From Leucaena leucocephala (Eukaryota > Streptophyta > Magnoliopsida > Fabales > Fabaceae): 64,000 bases of DNA. Below are positions 58,631 through 64,000 of the stretch, piece after piece. Both the position numbers and the translations under genes were made by a program. The DNA lies in the NCBI GenBank assembly GCA_037074615.1, contig CM073558.1, positions 6,253,501 through 6,317,500 of the forward strand, written 5' to 3'. Position 1 is the stretch's first letter, and every line of letters starts with the position of its first letter. Under the pieces are notes generated by a model. It searched no databases. It was not told where the DNA came from and was given only the letters and a program-made list of their open reading frames with translations.

Positions 58631-59266
58631 ACTTGTAATGACGGAGTTTGTGTTTTCTTTTTTAACGCCGCTTGTTGATGATTTGGTGTTTTTAACATAA
58701 TAAATGTTAATTATAAAATAGTGAATGTGATACTCAAGTAAGAAGTTGAAAACTTACTTAAATACTTATTTTATTAAATAGTTGTTAAATTTAACATCAC
58801 AACTCGCAATGTAAGAAGTTAGAAAAAATAGAAATAATATTATCAAATTTTAAGGTCATATTTCTAGCAATATAGCAACATACATGGAAAAAAGCTTCTA
58901 ACAGTTAATAATTGATTTTAAAAAAATATAAAATTATTTACTAAATGTAACAGTTCCATATATTTTTTTATTAGATTCATTAAGAATATAAATATAAGTA
59001 GTTACAAAATTCACTCTTGCAACCTCAAAATATGAACAACCCTACCTAGATAATAATGTACGCAACAAAAGCCTTTTTCTATATACAGTGTGGTTTAAAT
59101 TTAAGATATCATATTTAAAATATTTAGACATCTACCTACTGAGTCAATATTTGTTAGTGAAAAATAAGCTACTTGAATGCTAATTATGATATTGTAGATA
59201 TGATACTCAACCAACCCCTTACTTAGATAGGATAATGTTTATTATTGTTGTAAATTAAAATTTAGA

Positions 59267-59652
59267 AGGGTATGTTTGGTAGGTGGGAAGTGAAGATAGA
59301 AGTAAAATCTTTTACTTTCCTTATTTGATAGGATATAAGTTACTTCTATTTTTATTTTTAATTCTAACATTTTGAGCTATTTCAGTTTTATCAAAAAAGA
59401 TAGGAAATGAGATGATAAAATTGGAGGTAAAATATTTTAGACCATTTTAACTCTAATTATAAAATTTCTAGATAACTTTAACACTTTTCAAGTTATAAAA
59501 ATATATTTTGGACCATTTGACTTTATAAAAAAATATATACATCAATTATATACTCATTTTTATCCTACTAAATAAATTTTTAAAACTTATTTTTAGCCTA
59601 ATTCTACTCTTACTTTCATAAAAAAATTCTTCCATTTTACCAAACTTACCCT
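59267..59652. mobile_element. MITE, 386 bp
   Basis: The left end AGGGTATGTTTGGTAGGTGG pairs with the right end, whose complement is AGGGTAAGTTTGGTAAAATG. The interior is AT-rich and non-coding. The target duplication is not clear, so the superfamily is unassigned. Confidence 0.6.
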
Positions 59653-60199
59653 TATATTTGATGAGAAGTATGAGAGGAAGAAGCCTTTGCTTGTCAACTT
59701 AATTTTTTGTGACAAAAAAGTGAAATAGCGATAAACACAAACTTCGAAATGGCTCAATTTGCCTCGTGTTTCTTCTTCTGTACCTTTTCTTTTAGCACGC
59801 CAAAAATATAAGGATGGAAAACTACAAATATTGATGATAACTAGGTATGATCTTCCTCTACGTTGCACGAGATGATCATTGATTTAAAACTGTATCATGT
59901 ATATATTGCATTTGTGCTCATAATGCATAACATTTAATAATAATTGCAACTCTCGTGTTCTCCACAAATGATCACTATTAATTTATAATAACCTAACTAA
60001 TGGTGTTAAACTAAACAGTGTTGAAATAAAAAATTAATAATCAAATGTGTTAAAGGGTATTAATCTAAGCTATTTCTACTACATTTTTAATAATATAATC
60101 ACAAGGTTGTATCCTATAGTTCCAGTCACACTCAGAAGGGTTTTTCATTTTCGTTGACCAAGTCAAATCTTGCAGCCGTAGCATACTTGAAAAACTTCT

Positions 60200-60206
60200 C
60201 CAAATA

Positions 60207-60245
<39 letters not shown>

Positions 60246-60620
60246 GTAATAATAACTGGAAAGTATTCTATATATGCATCCACTCCGAGTACAATATTTG
60301 AAATATAGAATAATTTTTAACAGTCACGCATCACACAAATTGGCGGATAAGGTTGTTATCTTTTCAATAGAAACTAATTATATTGTAGACTACAAATAAA
60401 TCTTTTTTCAGCCAACGAATATGTGTGTGTGTCAATTATGAAGGACCCCAATGCCAAGCTGTAAGCGCGTTTCTTCGTTTTCTTGGACCGAGTCATCCAT
60501 ATTCGTGCATGGTCACCATAATCTAAAGACAAAAACAAGAAGAAGAATCAAGTGAAGTAATAAGGTCACTTTCTCTTTCATAGGTCACTTTCTAGCTTCT
60601 AGGTCATCACGTAAAGTTGA
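60200..60620 (+). repeat. Dispersed duplicate block (paired with 9098-9720)
   Basis: Includes an (AAT)n/(AATG)n tract at 60205-60250, then sequence matching 9435 onward (GAGTACAATATTTGAAATA). A shorter match around CATAGGTCACTTTCTAGCTT corresponds to about 9642. Confidence 0.6.
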
Positions 60621-61269
60621 CGAAGCAAATAGTGCAATTGGCATGAATATTGTCATAAAATCATGATGGAGAAAGGGATTAGAGAGATGAGTAGAATTGT
60701 ACGTGTTAAAATTTATTGCATTTAGTTAGGGTAATTTTAAAAAAATATGGGTAATTTTAAAAACTTTAACTAATTTATTTAGTTTGATGAATTGATTAAA
60801 AATGATTTATAAATATAAACAGGAGAATAACATATTTATTCCGAAAGGCTCACTTTCCTTGCCGTTAGACAAAAAATGCCTACGGATAAGGAATTTGGGG
60901 ACGAGAGTCGATAAAAGCACACTCATGCACACACAACCACATAATTCACACAAATGAATTCGAAATTGATGAAATATCCATAAGGCAAGTCCATTTGTTT
61001 CAATAAGAGGAAGATGCATGGAAAAAAATGGAAGAAGTAAGGAACCAAAAAAAAAGTTTATTTATGTAATATCTATAATTTTGTTGTTGTTATTACTATT
61101 AAAATTGCTCTTGATCAGGAGCAGTTCCCATTAACACGCTTTTCAACTTTACAAATTAGAAGTTGACAAATATTCAAAATTGATATATCAAAATTTCACT
61201 ATAAAACCAAAAAGCTATGCACAAATAATAGGAAGAAGGGAAAAAAATACAAGTAAATACAACTGAAAT
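60621..61269. other. Intergenic AT-rich sequence
   Basis: No gene or repeat boundary was recognised. Confidence 0.4.
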
Positions 61270-61585
61270 ATACAAAACCCAAAACAGTTCCCTCAAATGA
61301 CAAAATGACCTAGAAATTCCTAGGACCAAAATGGAATTTCATAATTTGGTGAAATGACCTTGCTACTCCTCACATAAAAAACTCACCTTTGATGGTCTCA
61401 GAACTTCGATGCTAGTGGCCAGAGATTTTTTACCAAAAGTAGTTCCAGGTGAGATTTGATATCACCACCTCTTTTGGGTTCCCAAAATAGTAAGCTATTA
61501 AGCCACTAAAGCTTCATAGTAATATGGTGCACGATAATTTATAAGGTAACTATCAAACTTTGTAATATATGAAATGACTAGAACA
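61270..61585 (-). repeat. Inverted-repeat left arm with SINE-like sequence
   Basis: The complement of this arm reads GACTAGAAC..., AAGCTTTAGTGGCTTAATAG, CAAATCTCACCTGG, and ends near TTTTGGTCCTAGGAATTTCT. The right arm 63580-63990 has the same order (CTAGTCATT, AAGCTTTAGTGGCTTAATAG, CAAATCCCACCTTT, TTTTCGTCCTAGGGACTTTT). TAGTGGCTTAATAG and GGTCAAATCCCACC can be read as A- and B-box-like promoter motifs of a tRNA-derived SINE. Confidence 0.65.
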
Positions 61586-62425
61586 CCTTAGTGAATAATA
61601 ACAACTGACTAGCAATGAGTATGACCGTACTATCTAATTGAATGACCACTTTTTTCACAAATACCTGTTGGTTTAGCCATAAGTTTAATCATAAATGACT
61701 ATAACAACATAGCAAATAATAATAATTAACTAGAAAATGACCATACAATCTAAGCGAATGACCACTATTTTTACAAACGCTCATTGGTTCAATTACGATT
61801 TTAATTTTAAATGACTATGGGCCCGTTTGTATAGGATTTTAGAAATTAACTTATGAAAAAAAAAGATTTTTAGGCAACTTATAGAAAAGGGTTTTTGGAG
61901 AAAAACTTATGAAAAAAATGATTTTGAATAAATGAGTGTTTGGATAGTTATTTCTATAAATATTTTTATTATTGGTAAATTATGAAAAATGGTATGAGTA
62001 TTAAATGAGGAGAGATAAGATATAAGAGGAAAGAAGAGAGATGGTGTAAAAAAGAAAAGATAGAGGGTGTAAGAAAAAGTAGGAGAGAGGAGAGAGGGTG
62101 TAAGAAAAAGTAGGGGTAATATATTAATTGGTTAGTTCATAAGCTCTTTTACTATTCCATAAGCTACTCTGACCAACTTATCTGAAACTTTAGTTTTAAA
62201 CTATAGTTTAGTCCAAAAGCCCGTTTAAATAAATATGACTGTTTATTTTAAAATTTTTCTAAACTAAGATTTTGCTCCAAAAGGGCTTTTGAAACCACGT
62301 TTTCATGGTTTCCAAACAGGCTGTATAACAATATTGCGAATAACAATAATTGACTAGTAAATGACGTAGTATCTAAGCTAGTGATCATGGACTATTCCTT
62401 AACTTGTTAGTGTAGAAACACACAT
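61570..62425. repeat. Tandem repeat of about 115-120 bp, three units, one split by a MITE
   Basis: The unit starts AAATGACTATAACAACATAG and runs through AATAATAATAATTAACTAG, GACCATACAATCTAAGCGAA and TGACCACTATTTTTACAAA. Copies begin at about 61569, 61687 and 61809; the third is continued after the MITE at 62324. Confidence 0.7.
61819..62323. mobile_element. MITE inserted in tandem repeat, TSD TAT
   Basis: The element runs from GGGCCCGTTTGTATAGG to CCAAACAGGCTG. TAT flanks both sides (61816-61818 and 62324-62326). The preceding repeat unit shows the empty site AAATGACTATAACAAC, confirming both ends. Related to 38526-39045. Purine-rich centre; no coding capacity. Confidence 0.8.
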
Positions 62426-62469
62426 AACTTGTTACTCGTTAAGTGATCTTGTCATTCATTATGTGGAAG

Positions 62470-63534
62470 TTTTTATTCATTATAGTGTTCATTGATTTAG
62501 AAAAAGCATATGATCGAGTGCCAAGGGAGGTGCTTTGGAAAGCTTTGGAAAAGAAAGGTGTACGCATGGCATATATCAAGGCAATAAAAGATATGTATGA
62601 GGGGGTAACAACTACTGTAAGAACGTCTGGGGGCGAAACAAAGAATTTTCCCATAAGGATTGGTCTACATCAGGGATCATCCTTGAGTCCTTATTTATTT
62701 AATCTAGTAGTGGATGTTCTAACTAAGCCTATTCAAGAGGAAATCCCTAAGTGCATGCTTTTTGCGAACGATATAGTTCTGGTGGCGGAATCAAGAGAAG
62801 AAATTAATTTTAAACTTGAGTTATGGAGAAGTACTTTAGAGTCGAAGGGTTTCCGTCTGAGTAGAAGTAAGACTGAATATATGCATTGTAATTTTGATAA
62901 GAGGCAAGTTAGAAGTAACTTGGAGGTCAAATTGGGAGATCAAGTTATTCCACAAATAGATAAGTTCAAATATTTGGGATCAATTATACAGAAGGACGGT
63001 GAAATTTTGGAAGATGTTCATCATAGAATTCAGGCCGGGTGGTTTAAATGGAGAAAAGCTACTGGGGTTATATGTGATCGAAAAATACCAGATAAAGTAA
63101 AAGGAAAGTTTTATCGCACTGCTATAAGACCAGCAATGCTTTATGGAAGTGAATGCTGGGCTTTAAAAGGACAGCACAAGCATAAAGTTGGGGTAGCTGA
63201 GATGAGGATATTGAGATGGATGTGTGGGCATACAAGAAAAGATAAGATTCGTAATGAACATATACGGGGAAGAGTTGGAGTGGCACCTATTGAAGAGAAA
63301 ATGGTAGAGAACCGTCTTAGGTGGTTTGGACACATACAAAGAAGGCTAAGGGATGCGCCAGTGAAGAAGGTGGATCAAACAGTATGGACACCGGTTAAAA
63401 GGACTAGAGGAAGGCCAAAGAGAACGCTCAAAGAGGTCATTGAGCGGGATCTCATGGTTAATAACCTATCCAAGGATTTAGTTTTTGATAGAGCACAATG
63501 GCGTCGTATGATCCATGTAGCCGACCCCATTTAA
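62470..63534 (+). pseudogene. LINE reverse transcriptase, partial, catalytic site altered
   Basis: The open frame runs 363 codons from an ATG at 62443. Homology begins at about FIDLEKAYDRVPREVLWKAL, the palm motif with its Asp. It continues with GLHQGSSLSPYLFNLVVDVL and CMLFANDIVLVAESREEINF, where the catalytic (F/Y)ADD box reads FAND. After DKFKYLGSIIQKDGE come a maturase-like thumb with RPAMLYGSECWALK, RMLRWMCGHTR-type sequence (here EMRILRWMCGHTRKDKIRN) and a C-terminal RLRWFGHIQRR, ending VADPI. The intact frame suggests fairly recent insertion. The D-to-N change would abolish polymerase activity, and the fingers and endonuclease are missing. Confidence 0.92.
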
Positions 63535-63546
63535 TGGGATAAGGCT

Positions 63547-63577
63547 TGTTGTTGTTGTTGTTGTTGTTGTTGTTGGT
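63547..63577. repeat. (TTG)n LINE tail
   Basis: About ten TTG units directly follow the LINE coding end. Confidence 0.92.
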
Positions 63578-63579
63578 GT

Positions 63580-63990
63580 TCTAGTCATTTTGATCACACA
63601 TCTTAAACTTTGTGAGTTATTATTTTATATAGTATTTCGCACTATAATAATACTAAGAAGCTTTAGTGGCTTAATAGTTGTATATCCTTTTAGGATACCA
63701 AAAACTAGTGGGGTCAAATCCCACCTTTGCCAAAAATTCTCTAGCTGTCAGACATTGGAGTCCAGTGATCATCGTTGGAGCTTCAGCAGTCAGTGGGGAA
63801 GATCTGGCAGTGGAGATCCCTCCACCCAAGTGGTGGCTACTAGCAAAGGTGAGAGTGTTTTTATGCGATGGGCAGTAAGCTCACCAAAATCTGAAATTTC
63901 ATTTTCGTCCTAGGGACTTTTTGTGTCATTTGTGCATTTCAGGGTACTGATTGAGTGCTGTATATTTGGGGGGTTTTACTTGTGTTTTTC
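63580..63990 (+). repeat. Inverted-repeat right arm with SINE-like sequence
   Basis: Mirror of 61270-61585. It contains TAGTGGCTTAATAGTTG and GGGGTCAAATCCCACCTTTG (A/B-box-like) and a GC-richer body. Short open frames here are incidental. Confidence 0.65.
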
Positions 63991-64000
63991 CCTAGGGAGA

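Larger units (their letters stand above)
62470..63580 (+). mobile_element. 5'-truncated LINE (RTE-type non-LTR retrotransposon) with (TTG)n tail
   Basis: The element retains only the second half of the reverse transcriptase and the C-terminal region. It ends in a (TTG)n tract (63547-63577) right after the coding sequence, as seen in plant RTE-class LINEs. It lacks the endonuclease domain and 5' end, consistent with incomplete reverse transcription. It lies between the arms of the 61.3-64.0 kb inverted repeat. Target duplication could not be fixed. Confidence 0.9.

Overview
The window is a plant nuclear genomic segment, probably from a eudicot. It is AT-rich. It carries spliceable fragments of plant-specific genes: a receptor-like kinase, methionine S-methyltransferase, laccase, an LRR receptor and HSP70. 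It is packed with plant-type transposons: CACTA, Ty1/Copia, solo LTRs, an RTE-type LINE, MITEs and a SINE-like family. I see no complete, convincingly functional protein-coding gene, so it reads as a transposon-rich gene graveyard. The species cannot be named from the sequence alone.

Layout, 1-24 kb. A roughly 3-kb block carrying the C-terminal half of a receptor-like kinase occurs twice (341-3300, and 12305-12571 plus 19397-21700). The second copy is split by a 6.8-kb CACTA element (12572-19396). The first copy keeps the empty target site, so the insertion is directly demonstrable. That CACTA element holds tnp2/TNPA-like transposase remnants, a captured LRR-receptor fragment and a nested solo LTR (15047-16811, TSD CTTTG). 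A related 3.7-kb CACTA element lies at 5071-8809 (TSD CAA). A third kinase remnant and an isolated transmembrane exon of the same receptor family follow at 21.7-22.4 kb.

Layout, 24-37 kb. Two broken methionine S-methyltransferase (MMT) copies converge. The plus-strand copy (24704-25990) is followed by a laccase fragment (26216-26637). The minus-strand copy (36280 down to about 29062) has a 4.2-kb Copia element in intron 1 (31502-35658, TSD TTACT) and a 1.9-kb solo LTR in exon 2 (29124-31020, TSD TATGT). A 1.75-kb array of 21-bp units lies between the two copies.

Layout, 37-64 kb. Dispersed repeats and MITEs lead to an HSP70 fragment (45691-45982). A 6.8-kb Copia element follows (49477-56307). 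Between its gag zinc knuckle and its protease lies about 2 kb of foreign coding remnants that look like part of a plant pararetrovirus (coiled-coil protein, then coat-protein-like ORF). This is the most unusual structure here. The window ends with a 61.3-64.0 kb inverted-repeat structure whose arms carry a SINE-like sequence and enclose tandem repeats, a MITE and a 5'-truncated LINE.

The genes do not form a pathway or operon. They are independent fragments brought together by duplication and transposition, and the nested insertions give a relative order of events.
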